NCBI GenBank assembly: GCA_022702545.1
Contig: JAHRBC010000001.1
Location: 8,866,001 to 8,930,000 of the forward strand
DNA length: 64,000 bases
Direction: 5' to 3'
Source: Phycomyces nitens
Lineage: Eukaryota > Mucoromycota > Mucoromycetes > Mucorales > Phycomycetaceae
Positions 34,601 to 48,222 of the stretch are shown piece after piece (position 1 is the stretch's first letter; every line of letters starts with the position of its first letter). The position numbers were made by a program, and so were the translations under genes. The notes under the pieces were generated by a model. That model did not search any database and was not told the origin of the DNA. It saw only the letters and a list, made by a program, of their open reading frames with translations.

Positions 34601-36758
34601 GACTATATTGATCGTTCTTGGTTGTACTACTCTAGTAGTTATACCCAAGAGCACTTTGATAATGTTAATCCAGAAAATGTAAAATCGCGTTTAGATGAAA
34701 CGAAAGAGGCGGGGTCTCGTAACTGAATATAGCCTTTGTTGCTTAAAACAGTGAGGAATAGCCCTAGTCTTTTGAATTTTGTTGTTCTTTTGAACATCCC
34801 GTCTCGGTTTATAGTTGACTTTTGGTTGACTTGACAGGTGGTTTTCTGGCCTTGGCTGGAAGACCTTGAGTTCGAATCTCACAGAGACTTTTAGATAGTT
34901 TTATTCTCTAAATATTCTTATCTTTGTTTAATTTAATATTTTCACTACACAATAATAAACATTAAGGAGCAATTCTATCATTAGGTTTAAAAAGTAATGA
35001 TGATTAAGATGTCAAGAAAGAAGACAGGCGACACACTAAAGATGATGAAGAAGAAGTCGAGAAAACTCTCGAAAATTGTGATAAAGAATCCCTGTCAAAA
35101 TTTAACAGCAATGATAAAGAGACAATAAATGATAATGGTCAAGAGGCCCCCCCAAAAAAAAGACAACGAGAATAATAACACGACATAAAATATAGACAGA
35201 GACATAAAGCATAAACTTGATACTGAGTGAGGCAAAAAGGCCATCATCTATTTATAGAGTACAATAATAATAATAATAAAAATCCGGCTTTCTTAGACTG
35301 GTTGATTATGAAAAAGTCAAAGTACATGGTCTGTTTTCAGATGTTTCCATGGGACACTGTTTTAATCATTGTTGGATCGACCAGAATTAAAAGTGAATTT
35401 TCTAGCTGTTATGCTAATGTATAGATCAAAATGACTTTAAATACTTTTGATCATTCGATTAGTTGATGATGAAATGTAGTTGAACAATGTACATGACACT
35501 GCTGGTGTTTGTACCTCTAGTCATCTACGTAGTTTATCGCTCAGCAATGACCAATGAAAACTGAATCAAACAAATGTAATCACTAATCATCATTTAATCA
35601 AAGGCAAGTTTACGCTCCAAGGGAGATTGACTTGCGCAAATATAACATTTTATTTTTATCACAGTAAAAATTGTTTCATTTTTTTTTTACTATTATTTGT
35701 TCTGATAAAGACCACTTGCAGTGTTTTGACTTGTAGTATGTTTGCAAACCGTTTGGTTTATTTACTCTATGATTCCTGTGCCTTACACTTGATAAAAAAA
35801 AAGTACAACCATCAAAGTAAGATCAGTTATTAGAGAGAGAAAGGCATTCTTTGTGCAAATTGAATCCAATCATCATTTACCAATACCTCCAGACTATATT
35901 CAATCTTTGAGGGATAATAAGTTTTGTGATCAAGGCTATTAGGCGAATTCTAGCTGATACTAATCGTCTAATTGACTCATTATATATTATTGGGACCTTT
36001 TTGAAATCTATCAGTTGTCAATATAAAGTACTTGGAACTGTTAAAAGTATCATTGTCTATAAATTTTGTAGAATAGGTTATTCTTTTAGTAATAATATTA
36101 AAAGAATTCAATGTCTTTATGGACACAATCTCCCAGATATTTTGATACATTCATAAGAATTCTAATCAAAAGGAAACACTACAGCTTTGCAAACACATGC
36201 TTTGAAAGCTCTTGAAGGCTCTGAATAGAACCAGCTCTACTCAAATATCAGCTAGACTCTGACAATAAAGCCAACATGCACAACTTATATAGACAAACAC
36301 ACAAAATCTAAACATTAAATGCACTTAAACCATTCACCAATTGATTCCAAAAAAGAAAAAACCAATATAAAAAGGCTTTAATGGCTCCATTACAAGTCGA
36401 GCACTAGCAACATTGCATATCTTTCTACCACGCTCCTTTTCTTTAGTAGATATAAATATAACTTATATAATATATATAAATACTCCACGAGAATGGGATT
36501 AGCCAATGTGAACAGATTTTCAGCACAAGGGAAACACGCACGATCTCCATCATGAGCGCCTCCCTAATTAGGCAACCACTAACGGTGGAATCGTTCTGTA
36601 TTTAGAACCTTGGAGTGTTTATTCCTTCTACTTGGACCATACTACCTCTTCTTACTCATCTTACTCACCAGGCAAATAGCAAGAAGAAAAATAAGCTCCA
36701 AATAGAAACAAAACCACCATTTGATTTCTACATTTCCTTTGTCTGACCACTACATACA
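34601..36758. other. Spacer and PAN1 upstream region with coding-like relics
   Basis: No intact gene. Around 35001-35171 there is an ATG-less reading frame with charged, protein-like content (KDDEEEVEKTL, then APPKKRQRE before a stop) ending in an NLS-like patch; it may be the tail of a dead gene. The 35926-36156 frame resembles nothing I know. The last 300 bp before the PAN1 start are the likely promoter. Confidence 0.35.
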
Positions 36759-39700
36759 ATGTACAACAACGCGGGAGCACAACCGCAACTCAATTCAACC
36801 ATGTCCAGCCCTTCAAAAGGTGACAAATGATGTCAAGGCTCGAACAAATGGCACATTAGTACTTACACAGCGCACCAATCACTAGGTCTTCGGTTGAACT
36901 TCATTACCCCAACCGACCAAACAAAGTTCGAGGAGCTTTTCGTGAGTGCTACGAATGGTGGAAATCAGATTAGTGGTAAGTGCTGAATGGAATGTGCAAT
37001 TGAGCAATCCAAACAATATCAACATCCTTATTCGATTCATTCATTCATTTAGCCAATGCGGTCCGTGATCTCTTGGCTCGCTCAAGACTTGACACTGAAT
37101 CCCTGGCCAAGATTTGGTAAAGCGGTTTCCTTTTTTTTTGCTTTTTACTTTTTGACTATCCAACAAGTGAAAAACGAAAGCATGGACAGGCACCTAATAT
37201 TTTGTATACATGTTTTGATTAAAGGGATCTATCATCAATTGCAAGCGCACCATACCTGACCTTTCCAGAGTTTGCAGTGGCAATGTACCTGACCTCTACC
37301 AAACTGTCAGGAAAGCAGCTACCAGGGGCACTTCCAATTTCTGTCAGGGAAGAGGTTGAACTCGCCATGGCCACAATTGCTTCCACTGAAACAAGCCAGC
37401 CACCAAGACAGCAACAACAACAACAACAGCATCAGCAACAATCGTATGGTCTTTCAATGGGTGGAAACTCAATGATGCAACCTCAACTGTCTATGGCTAC
37501 TGGAGCACCACCCCAGATGTCAATGATGACTGGAGCACCATCCCAAATGTCAATGATGACAGGAGCACAACCTCAGATGCCAATGATGACCGGAGCACCA
37601 TCCCAAATGTCAATGATGACAGGCTACCAGTATGGCCAGCAGCAACAACAGCAACAGCAACAGCAACAACAGCAGCAATTACATCAACAGCAGCAGCAGC
37701 AACAACAGCAGCAGCTTCTTCGACCTCAGCAACAGCAGCAAATGTCCCTTCCTTACCAAAGCATGATGCAAACTGGCTACATGTCTCCGTCTGTGCAAGC
37801 TCCTATGCGTACTGGAATTGCACCACCAATGCACCAGCAAAGACTCCGGATCCAGAACAATGATTTTGCCAGCAGAATGATGCCTAATCAGAGTGGAAAT
37901 GTCAACTTGCTTATCCCTAGCATGGGCACCAATCCTGGAGAACAGATTTCATGGAAGATGAGCCCTGAGGAGAAACAGAGATATCGTGAGATCTTCCAGG
38001 CCTGGGAAACATCTGGCACAGGCTATTTATCGGGAGATGTTGCAAGACAAGTTTTCTTGCAATCCCAAATATCCCAGCAAGACTTGATGACAATTTGGGG
38101 GCATGCTGATCGTGAGAACAGAGGAAGTTTAGACGCTGACGAATTTTGCATTGCAATGCATCTTATTTATCGAAAACTCAATGGATTTGATGTACCCAAG
38201 GTCCTCCCATCAGAACTAGCACCTCCCTCGAGTGTCTTGAAGAAGTTTGTAATTGGAAATCGAGCCCCAGCCTTTAATAGTCCATCACCATCTGGCTCTA
38301 ATACAAGATCTCCTCGTTCAAATCGTGGATATGAAGAAGACGAAGATATAGAGTCAGGAGGCTATGTATCTAGTGCACGACGCAAGGGCAGATTCAATTC
38401 ATCTCCAAACCCTCGAAAGTATGAGAGTGATGAAGATGGTGAAGAGGACGGTTACTTGAGTGATTTGCGCTACCAGATCAACGACGTCAAACGTGCCTTG
38501 GACAAGGCAAACTCTAAATCTCGTCGCAATGATACTTATTCCTCATCAACAAGTGGTCGTTACTCTATGGAGGAGTTAAAAGAAAAGATCAGAAAGACCC
38601 AAGAAGATCTCAACCGTGCCTTCCGCTCGAATCCAAACAGTGCAAAGTATCTGGAGAATTCAGAGACCATGCTTGACTTGCTCGAGACACAAAAGTCTCT
38701 CCAAGCGGAAATTGAATTCCTTTGCAACCGCGACATCCCTGTCCTTGCCCGTCAGATTCGAGGTGCTGCTGCAGAATTGCGAGATAGCAAGGTTAGAGAT
38801 GGGCGTAAGAAGGACGGAGGACAAGACTTTATGTCATACATTATTCCTACTGGACCTGGTGGAGCAATTACTGAGACAGACCGTGTTCGTGCCAAAGCCA
38901 AGGCTATGATGGCTGCACGCAAGAGCGGGTCTTCTGGTACAGAATCAAAGGATTCTAATTTTGAATTAAGACGAGCCGAGGAGGAGAAGCAAGCTTGTGA
39001 TAGACAGGCAGATAACTTTGAGCGTAACATGGAAAAGGCTCGCGAGGCATTGAGAGATCTTCGCGGAGATTTGCATTATCTTTCAAGCTTGGCAGACTCC
39101 AAGACTGTCAGCGACAAGAAGCGCTTTGAAAAGGGAGGCCAGGACATGTCTTATGAGCTTCGTCGTTTCATCGAACAGCTTGATCGCGACGAAACACCTT
39201 ATGAACCAACTAGCTCGGTAACTACATCTACTACCCAGAGACATGGCACCTCGACCTCGTACCAGACTACATCGTTCACCTCCTCTTCATCCACCCTCAG
39301 CCCGCCTGCACCTAGTCCTGCTGGACCTCCCAAGGCTGCCTCGCCTTCCAAGCCAAGAACTGCCGAGGAAATCAAGAAAGAGGTAAAGGAGAAAAAAACA
39401 AGAAAGGCCAGCTACAGTTGTGCTATTTTACTAAAAAAAAATATCTACTTGTATTGTGTGCTTTAATAGGCTGAAAGACGTGTTCAGGAACGATTGGCTG
39501 CACTTCACGCAAAGAAGAATCCAGGCGCTGCTGCTCCAAGGGCTGTTGAAACACGAACACCAAGCAAGCCACATCAGCAAGATGAGGCAGAGATTGCTGC
39601 TGCTCAACGTAAGACTTTTTAACAATTCTAGCTTGTTTTTATATATGTTTTAATTAAATATTTGTCTACATTAGAGCGCATGCGTGATGCTGAGCGTCAG

Positions 39701-41710
39701 GCACAAGAAAAGATCCGTAGCCAGGACTATAAGCGAAATGATAGTCAAGAGTCCGAGACATTTTTCCGTTCTAATAACGATGAAAATGTACGGTTTGGAG
39801 GGTTTGCCATTGAGGATCAGGTTTCACCTGCCGAACAGGCTCGTCTAGATGAAGAGCAGAGACGCTTGGACGAGGAAGCCGACAGAGTTAGACGTATACA
39901 GGACGCCAAGGATACCGAAGAGCGTAGACGTGCTGTATTTGAAAAGGAAGAGAAACAGAGACTTGCTCGTCTCGAGGCTCTTCATAGAGCAGAAGAAGAA
40001 GAAGAAGCACGAAAGCAAAGGGAGAAGGAAGCCTCGAATCCTTTGCCTGTTGCAGAAACCAAGCGAGATATCCCCAAGGCTGTATCTACACCTCCCCCAG
40101 CTCCTGTGGCTTCAGGAATTCCTCCCCCTCCACCTCCACCACCTCCACCAGCAGCCCCAGTTGCTGAACAAAAGGCAGCACCATCTTCTACTGATTCTGC
40201 CGCCGCCGCAGCAGCAGCAGCAGCAGCAGCCGTCAAGATTAGTAGCAATAATCCATTTGCCAAGATGCAGCAAGGTGGTAGTGCACCCAAGGATGTATCA
40301 GCTACAGAGCCAGAAAAGCCAGCTCAAAAGGAGACCGAGCCCTTGACAAACAAGCGTGTCAGCTACAATCCATTTGCCGCCTTCTCGGCCTTTAACGCCA
40401 CCCAGGCCAATGATGACAGTGACTCTGATGATGGCTGGGATGTTGCCAACAACGATGACTCTGACGATGAGAACGAGTTCCCTGCTGCTGGTAGTGCAAA
40501 GAACATGGCCGGAATGCTATTCAATGCCATCTCTCAAAGACAAAGTAAGTCTGGAATACTATTATTCCAACAAATCCATGTGCGCATCTTATTAACAATG
40601 TAACCTCGCTGTAATTAGGTCCCTCTATCTCCTCTAGAGCCATTTCCCCCAACCCTGCTGCCACTGGCTCCCCAAGTGTCAAGAGCACATCTCCCCTGTC
40701 AGCTCCATCAGCCGGCATCCCCCCTCCTCCTCCTCCTCCCGAGGTTGCAGCCGGTGGTGGAATTCCCCCTCCCCCTCCCCCTCCTCCCGGTGGTCCCAGT
40801 GCCGATGGAATCCCTCATCCCCCTTCCCCTCCTCCCGAGTCAACAACAGGATCATCATTCACACCATCACAACCTACCCAAGGAGGTAGCGATTCCCGCT
40901 CTGCACTTTTGAGTCAAATCCAGATGGGTGCTCGATTAAAGAAAACAAAGACCAATGACCGTAGCGGTTCTTCTGTTGCCGGTGCCGTCATTGGCGATTC
41001 CACAAATGATGTACCTGTCAGTCGCTCTGTGCAACAGACATCAGAATCACCTGTTCAGGTCAATGCTTCCACAGGGTTTGGCGGGGGTGGGTTCTTTGCC
41101 GAGTTACAGGCTCGTACTGGTGGATCGAGTCCCCAGGCAGAAGAACCTGTCCAGAAATCCGAGCCAGCAGAGAGTGTGGATCTATCAAAAGCAAAAGGTA
41201 AATTATTACAAGATAAACACAATGATATGCTTACCTTGAGTTTGTAATCTAGCCTTTGTTGCTCTCTGGGACTATGCGGGAGCTGGAAACAGTGCCAATG
41301 ACTTGGTGTTTAACCGTGACGACGTGATTATGGTAGAAAAGGATGATTCTTCCGAGGACTGGTGGTTTGGTTACCTTGAAAGAACTCAGAAATCAGGATA
41401 TTTCCCTTCAAACTATGTTGAGGTCAAACAAGGTAAATGCTGATATCCATGTGGATCCCAATACAGATATATATCATTTTGTTTTAATTACTAAAACCAA
41501 AAACACACTTACACAGACAAACCCTCGATCGCAATAAAGGCTACTGCATTATACGACTATGATGGTCCAGCAGAAGAAGGTTGCCTTACTTTTGAAGCCG
41601 GTGCTACATTGACCATCATTGACAAGGAATCCGATGACTGGTGGCAGGCCAAGTTGGAAGACGGAAGAACCGGCTTGGTTCCTTCCAACTACTTGTCTGA
41701 AGACTTTTAA
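36759..41710 (+). CDS. PAN1: PAN1-like endocytic actin regulator with two EH, WH2 and two SH3 domains
   Basis: Cortical actin-patch scaffold for clathrin endocytosis; EH domains bind NPF ligands and WH2 binds actin. Nine exons: 36759-36819, 36871-36975, 37053-37116, 37225-39382, 39470-39608, 39675-40544, 40619-41197, 41253-41432, 41517-41710; they close at 1449 residues. EH1 is about 20-110 (LRLNFITPTDQTKFEELF, YLTFPEFAVAMYL). Next come Met-Met-Thr-Gly repeats and polyGln. EH2 is about 317-410 (EEKQRYREIFQAWETSGTG, DADEFCIAMHLIYRK). A long coiled coil and two proline tracts lead to WH2 (about 1224, SALLSQIQMGARLKKTK) and two SH3 domains (ALWDYAGAG, WWFGYLE, GYFPSNYVEV; ALYDYDGPAEE, DWWQAKL, GLVPSNYLSEDF). 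Yeast Pan1 has no SH3; this layout recalls intersectin. Confidence 0.88.
37486..37638 (+). repeat. In-frame QMSMMTGAP-type repeats followed by CAG/CAA polyGln
   Basis: Near-identical roughly 36-bp units encode MSMMTGAPxQ. They run into glutamine tracts (37639-37740). TG-containing repeats in Pan1 are Ark/Prk kinase sites in yeast (LxxQxTG); whether these serve likewise is inference. Confidence 0.8.
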
Positions 41711-42145
41711 GGATCGTACAATTATATATTACACCCTTAAAAATAAACATCAACAAATAAATATACAAGTTTCTTACAAGTTCAAAATATTTGTAAATAT
41801 TTTTCTCTGTAAAACAACACTATTATTATTATTATTATTAGTATTTCAAAAAACAAAAACAAAATTATGACCTGATATTTTGGAATTTATATTCGACGTT
41901 TCTGGAGAAACCAAAGACACATTTGATATATTACAGAAAAAAATAATGTAAGAAAAAAAAAGTAGGAAAACATCAATGTACGATTAAAAGAAACTTAACG
42001 TGAGGCAACAACAGAAAAAAACAAAAAAAAAGAGAAAAAGAGGTGAGCAAGGATACTAGAGATAAAGAGACAGTAAGAGGGAGTGATAGAAACGGGGGAT
42101 TGGAAGATGTGTGTGTGTGTGTTGGGGGCTTTTTGGATTCTAGGA
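41711..42145. other. 3' spacer between convergent PAN1 and KDM5
   Basis: 435 bp, AT-rich, with an ATT run at 41820-41840 and a TG tract at 42107-42121. AATAAA-like sequences lie within 60 bp of the PAN1 stop. No gene. Confidence 0.6.
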
Positions 42146-45100
42146 TTATACAGAAGCGTGTAGATAGACATCTTCATTCATAGAAAGATCTCTTTTTGAT
42201 TTTTCTTTTTCGGTGAGATGGTCACTGACATGTTTCCGCTTTCTTTCATAAAGACCTGTGGTTTGAGTAGGTGCCGGGGGCCTTACTGTGAGTTTGATGA
42301 CGGTTGGAGTGCGTGGTAAATGTGCCGGAGGGAGAGGAGGGGTTGGAAGAACAACGCTTTCTGTATTGTATGCATAACCCTTGAGATCCATATGTGGTGA
42401 TCTGTGGTGGTGTCCTAGTGATTGTTGTTGTTCCTGAGTGCATGCTGGACACTTGTAATGTTCGATTCCAGGCAGCGCTTTTAGTTCTAAATTGACACAC
42501 GATAGATGGAACCACTCATGGCAGGTATCACAGCCTACCATATGAGCATCGGGTCCATTTGGTGTGTAGCGTTTGCGGCAGACACAGTACACTCTCTCAT
42601 CAGCACTTGAGGGGGAGTGGGGCATGGTTGGATCGGTTAGAATATCTTGAGAGGTCTGAGGGGGAGGAATATGGGGTGAAGGGTAGGCGCCGTAGAGTGG
42701 TTGGGCAGGAGGAGGTATGGAGAGGGTTTGGACTTTTTTGCGCAAAAAGTCTGTTTCGTCGCGTAAATGGATCTCTAGTCCTTCTAGTTTCCGCAAGTTG
42801 GCCTTGATTTCGCCTAGATCTTGGACTCCCAGATGGGTCTTTGACCGACAGAATGCCTGTACCCGTCCTTTGAATACCTGTGCTAAACCAACAATACGCG
42901 ACAGAATATCGTATTCTTTGGGCACAAACCACAATATCTTTGCATCTTCTACCAGTTGCTCACACTCTTCCAGACTGGGTCTCTTTGACGAGCGGGGAAT
43001 GGTCTGGCTGCCATCACATATCGGACACACATATGTTTGAGCGCGTGCTTCTCGACGTGTCACCTTGACGCACAGGCCATGATACCATTCATGGCAAATG
43101 TCGCACTCAATCATCAATCCAGACTCGGCCTTGCGACAGATACAGTACTGATCTGCAGAGCTATTCAATAGCCTGGCCTTCTTGAGGGGCCCAGTTGATG
43201 CTCCACGTCCATTACCCCCAAATGATGCAATAAACGCAGTACTGATAGAGTCCTTTGGCTCGGTAATGTTGATCAGATTTGTCAAGACAGACATCAGACG
43301 GATATCCAGAGCCGACTTTTGAGAAAGAGTTTGCTGACTGGTTTCATCAAATACGGCTTCTGCTTGACGAATCCAATTGTCCGCCTGCTCTTTCTGGCTA
43401 TTGATATGGTGAGAATCATCAATCTTGATCGGTAGCCATTGGAGTGCCTGTACGATTCTGGCAAGATCTGCGGTCGAGGGCTTATCTTCTTGTCGACCGG
43501 TCGAATGTTTGATGGCCAGCCTGATAATCTCGGTTGCTTCGGTGCCTACCTTGACGACTTCCTTGACATTGTAAAGGGTGTCTGGAATAGTTGGCACCTT
43601 TGCGCTTGCTTCCAACAGATTGCGATAATGATCCAATGAGGCAGATTTTGCGTCTGTAATGACATCGTACTGGGCAGCCCACCTTTCACCTTCTAGCTTG
43701 AGGCCCAGGAGGGTTTGGTAGATATGGTCATCTACAGGGATCTTGTATTCTTTGGCCTCGGCAAGTGAGCGAGTGATGTCGCTGAAATGGTTCTTGATAG
43801 ACGTTGGTGCTCCTTTGCGCCACATATGCTGCTTGATCGCAATTTCTAATCGAGCCATCTCGGGAATGTCAGCATTCATACCTGTGCCGATCTCATACAC
43901 TTCACGGCAGACGTCTAGTGAACCGGATTTGTTATCAGACTCAAGCACTCCCAACGCATGGTCTCTAAAGTCATTGAGGATCTTGAGGGTCTTGCGAATC
44001 GCATGCACTTCGGGTGCATCAAAGTGCATTTCAGACGCATCTTTACACAACTGCTTGATCTGCTGGAACCGTTCGCCATCAAATCTTGTCGGTCCAGAGT
44101 CGCGCCGTCGGTTGTGATGTTTACGGATCGCATATCGCTTGGCCTGGTCTATCCAGTCGACTATCTTTGGAATCGTGTCTCGGATTTCCTCGAGCTCATC
44201 TTCAGGCGCAGACACCTTTTCGCCCTCGTTCAATAGGCTGCGAAGGGCCTTGAGGGTAGGTGGAGGGCCATTTTTGATGGTCTTGTATTTTAGAGACCAT
44301 TCCAAAGATGCCTTTGTTACGTCTGGGGATCGCTGGGAGATTTTGACGAGTTGTTCGTCTGTGAACCTCAGACAGAGGGACTTTTTGGAAACATCGCATG
44401 CACAGAGCTGCAATAAAAAGCAATTGGACGCGTTTAATGAATGCTAAAGACGACGATTACAATGTTGTTTATATTTACCTCGTCGTAATGCTCCAGACAG
44501 ACAATGTTGTCTGTGCAGCTGCAGGACACATGGGAGAGATAGGAGTAGCAGTGGCAATAGACACACTGGGACTCATTGTCGGTGACCTGAGGACGGGTGT
44601 CGATGATTTCCTCTAGTCCAGGCTGCTGGGCTCTCAGGGCATCGCGCTCAGAAATCTCTCTGTTCTTCATGGCCACGATTGCTTTCCGTAGCCATTTTGC
44701 AGTCTCGACACTCTTGTCATGCTCGGCGACATTTACCAGGAGTTCGTCGTGGGAGAAGCATGGTTGGCGCCTGTATTCCTTGTAGCGCTGAACACATTCT
44801 AGGCCAAGGTCTACCCATTCAGAAGGTGCAAAATTGACTGCCTCGCAGAAATTAAACTAGGAAAAATTAATATTGGTCTTGGTCTTGGTCTGGACGAGGA
44901 CTTACTCCGTGGTTGAATCCAGAGTGATATGACTTTGGGAACGTGACTACGAATTGGCCTGGCCGTTGGTCGACCGCATACACCTTGACATTCTCCTCCA
45001 AAAGACGTCCTGGACTCAGCATGGTAACGAGTTGGAAGAGGAGATCAGGCTGCTGTTCAAAGAGTTCCGGAACTGCCTTCCGCATCGTTTCTTCAAATTT

Positions 45101-46914
45101 TGCTGTGTCACTGCCGGGTATGCCGTACCACGTCTTGGTTTCACCCCAATGCATGTAGTTGATCGAATAGGTGTAGTGGTCTTCATTGTGCCAGCAAAAG
45201 GCAGAGAAACACATGCCGATGTACAACCAAGGTACCATCATGCCACTGATATCGGCCTGTATATGTGAAAATAGAGACTTTGGCAAAGCGGGGATGACAT
45301 TGAGGTTCCACGGATCATTAAGATCGCCCAGAGCACTTGAGAATCAAAATATTTAGCACTGCAAAACAAATGATTTACAGCACCAATTTACCTGCCATGC
45401 TGGGTCGAGTGAAGATCGGCTCCGTATTCCACCTGGCATGTTTCGTGTGGGTTCTCTGCCAAACGCCAGAACTCATCTTCACAGTCTTCCTCGGTCACTG
45501 TGTCGTCTGGCTGCAATTTTCCGTTCTTTTCAAACCATTCACGCTTAAACGCCTTGCATTTCTGGTGGAATCCAGCCAATGAATATTCGTCTCCGTCTTC
45601 AAACCCATAATCTCCTCCTGCTGCAGTCAAACATTTGATACAATGCCAATCTCCTTGGGGCATCGATTTCAAGGGTGGCGACAGGCAATAGAGGTGAAAG
45701 ATGTTTCCACAGCCCTCGCATGCAACCATGTCGCTCTCATCTTCACTGTGACATATCTGACAAGGCTCCTCAAGGTCGTCTGAGACCTGGGAAACTGCTG
45801 CAATTTCTCTCGACTCTAGGGCTATTGTGAAGAGTGAGATATATATATATATATATAAACAACCAGATATATATATATATTACCTCGAGTGGACTTCATT
45901 CGGACTGGGACTTCGGCTGTAGGCGACTCTTGGCCATGTTCCGACTTATAGCTCATGAGCCAGTCTTCGTAAGGAAGCACATAGCGATAATAAGCGTTCT
46001 TGAGAGCATTGGACATTGAGGTGCACTCTTTGCGATGGTAGTCTAGCGAACGTCCTATTTCAGCCCACTTCTTTTGGCCAGTGACCTAGAAAGAGTGTGA
46101 ATAGGACAAGTGATTAAAAAAGAACGGCTTACGATATGGTAGCCTCCTCTGCGGGCGACTTCTTTCTTGAGTTTGAAAAGGTCAATGGGTCGTTTGTCGA
46201 GCTGTGGGATTTTGTGAATGGGAGTTCCGGCCGAGATATGGAAGTTGGACAGTTGTTCGAGATAATTCACATTTGCTCTCGTTTCGCCTTCCATACTATT
46301 GAGTTTTTGAATACGAGTGCGAAAACGAAATGTCTTGATGATGATGATGCCATTGAATGTTGATTATTATTATGATTATTTGGATAGAAAAAAAGAATGA
46401 GTAATGAGCATTGAGATTAATATTTCTATTATTTTTACATTTCGATTTAAATATTTAGATATTTAACATTATACACATTAATGGGTTCTCACACAAAGCT
46501 CTTTAAATGTGGATGTCTTGTAGTTGAACGTATATATGTAATGAAAGCTAAATACTCTTTACATCTATACACATACATCTATACACATTTACACACACAT
46601 ATATATATATACATGTATATATATATATATATATATCTATATATATTTACCTCCTTGTTGAGTTTGAAGCCAGGGTCGTAGCCAGCAGGAGGAACTATCT
46701 TGATAATCCCATATTTTTCGCCTTCTTTCTGAATAGAGGCAATGTATTTGATAGGATCTGAAAATTCGAGTGGGGTTGGGTAATAGATTGGTGCCTCCGT
46801 TAAACCAAATAGACGAGGACGAGTACGGGGGACGTAATGACTGGTCATTGGTACTGAAGACAGATTGAGACTACTTTGATCAGAACTGATCTTGTGGCGA
46901 GTGGTGGGCCGCAT
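42146..46914 (-). CDS. KDM5/JARID1 histone H3K4 demethylase
   Basis: Nuclear Fe(II)/2-oxoglutarate enzyme removing methyl groups from H3K4. Exons (minus): 46914-46651, 46333-46133, 46085-45884, 45821-45392, 45335-44906, 44856-44479, 44407-42146; phases close at 1388 residues. Domains in order: JmjN ([18 protein letters not shown]); ARID ([40 protein letters not shown]); PHD1 ([18 protein letters not shown]); JmjC ([19 protein letters not shown] with the iron-binding His and Glu, distal His in SYHSGFNHG); C5HC2 finger ([15 protein letters not shown]); PLU-1 helical region; PHD2 at about 1055 ([17 protein letters not shown]); PHD3 at about 1240 ([19 protein letters not shown]). This is the full metazoan-type layout; S. 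cerevisiae Jhd2 is shorter. The start at 46914 could have a further upstream exon. Confidence 0.94.
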
Positions 46915-48222
46915 GGCAAGGTGGTGAATAGGATCGCTAAAAATAATAATAAAATAAAATAAAATAAAAAATGAGAATAAAAAGAAATAAAATAATTAAA
47001 ATAATAAAAAATATTAAAATAAAATAAAAAATATAATAAAATGTTTATAAAAATATATACACACACATAAATATTATGCTGTATTTATACTTGATCAAAT
47101 GTTGGAATAAACTAAATGTCAATGGCCACAAGAAGAAGAAGAAGAAGAAGAAGAAGAAGCAAAAAAGGGCCAAACAAGGCAGACTTGGGGATTTGATTTT
47201 ATATATATATACATCTGTGTATATATAGCCACATCTTTTCTTCGTTTGGTCTGGTACATATTTAATTGTGGAGTGGCCTGTTTGTATTGTTGAATTTGAA
47301 TGTCTGCTAGTTCTTGCTTGTTTGCTCTTTAGCCAATCATGTCAATGGAAATTAACCCGCAAGACAACCATTGATAACTATACAATTCTTGGTCCTAAAA
47401 GTGTGTCAAAATAATACCGTCTTGCACTCGACAGAATCAATTGAAACCAATCATGGAGATTTATAAACCAAAAGGCCAATCATATTACTTTTGGGAACCT
47501 TTGCTGCCTCTCTCTTTCCTTTTTTTATTATTATTACTATTCTCTACCCATGGCGTGCTTTCTGTCCATTGGATTTCTAAACAAGTATAAAAAGGGGGGG
47601 TACCCACTTGGTGTGCGTGTGAGTAAAGAGGGGTAAATGGCAGTGGGTCGATTCAATGATACTGACCAGTCAGAGACGATGATCGATTTACCTTTTATGA
47701 CGTGAGGTCGGTATTTTAAATATAAACTCCTTATATGCTTTGTGGTCTAGAAAATAACCCACGCCTATCATATATTTGCAATAAGCTTATATTAATGGAT
47801 TTCTGTACCATCACACACCATCACAGCCTGGCTCTTGCACGGCCTCATTTTCACTTTTTATATTATAATATATATATATTATTTATAAAGCAATCTTTAT
47901 TCAATTGCCCACCTTGAGAATCACCAGAGATTTACAGGCACCTTGACAACTGACAATTAAGCATCTACTGCTGCCCTATATTTTATATTCTATTCTAATT
48001 TATTTTATTATATATAAATATTTATAAAATACTAGCAAGAATTCAGCCATCACACAGGTGAGCCCACTCATATGTGTTTTTTTGTCACTGATTTTTTTAT
48101 TTTGGATTTAATTCTTGTGTGCCAAAGCGTTACTCAATCAACTCAACCCTTTCTTTCCTTTTCTCTTTCTTTCCTTCTTTTTGTTTCACCACTAGAATAT
48201 CGATTCAAAAAAAAAGTTGACA
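46915..48222. promoter_or_regulatory. Divergent promoter region KDM5 / PSP1
   Basis: 1.3 kb of AT-rich sequence with AAAAT repeats (46940-47040), an AAG array at 47131-47158, TA runs near 47200-47230 and 47866-47880, and a CT-rich stretch (48150-48185) just before the PSP1 start. No gene. Confidence 0.5.
47131..47158. repeat. (AAG)n microsatellite
   Basis: Nine or so AAG units in the KDM5/PSP1 intergenic region. Confidence 0.9.

Noticed and set aside
34801..34889. tRNA-like sequence with a B-box (GAGTTCGAATCTC) and a 6-of-7 acceptor match
   Set aside because: T stem has only four pairs, no proper anticodon arm or A-box could be folded; likely chance or a dead tRNA.
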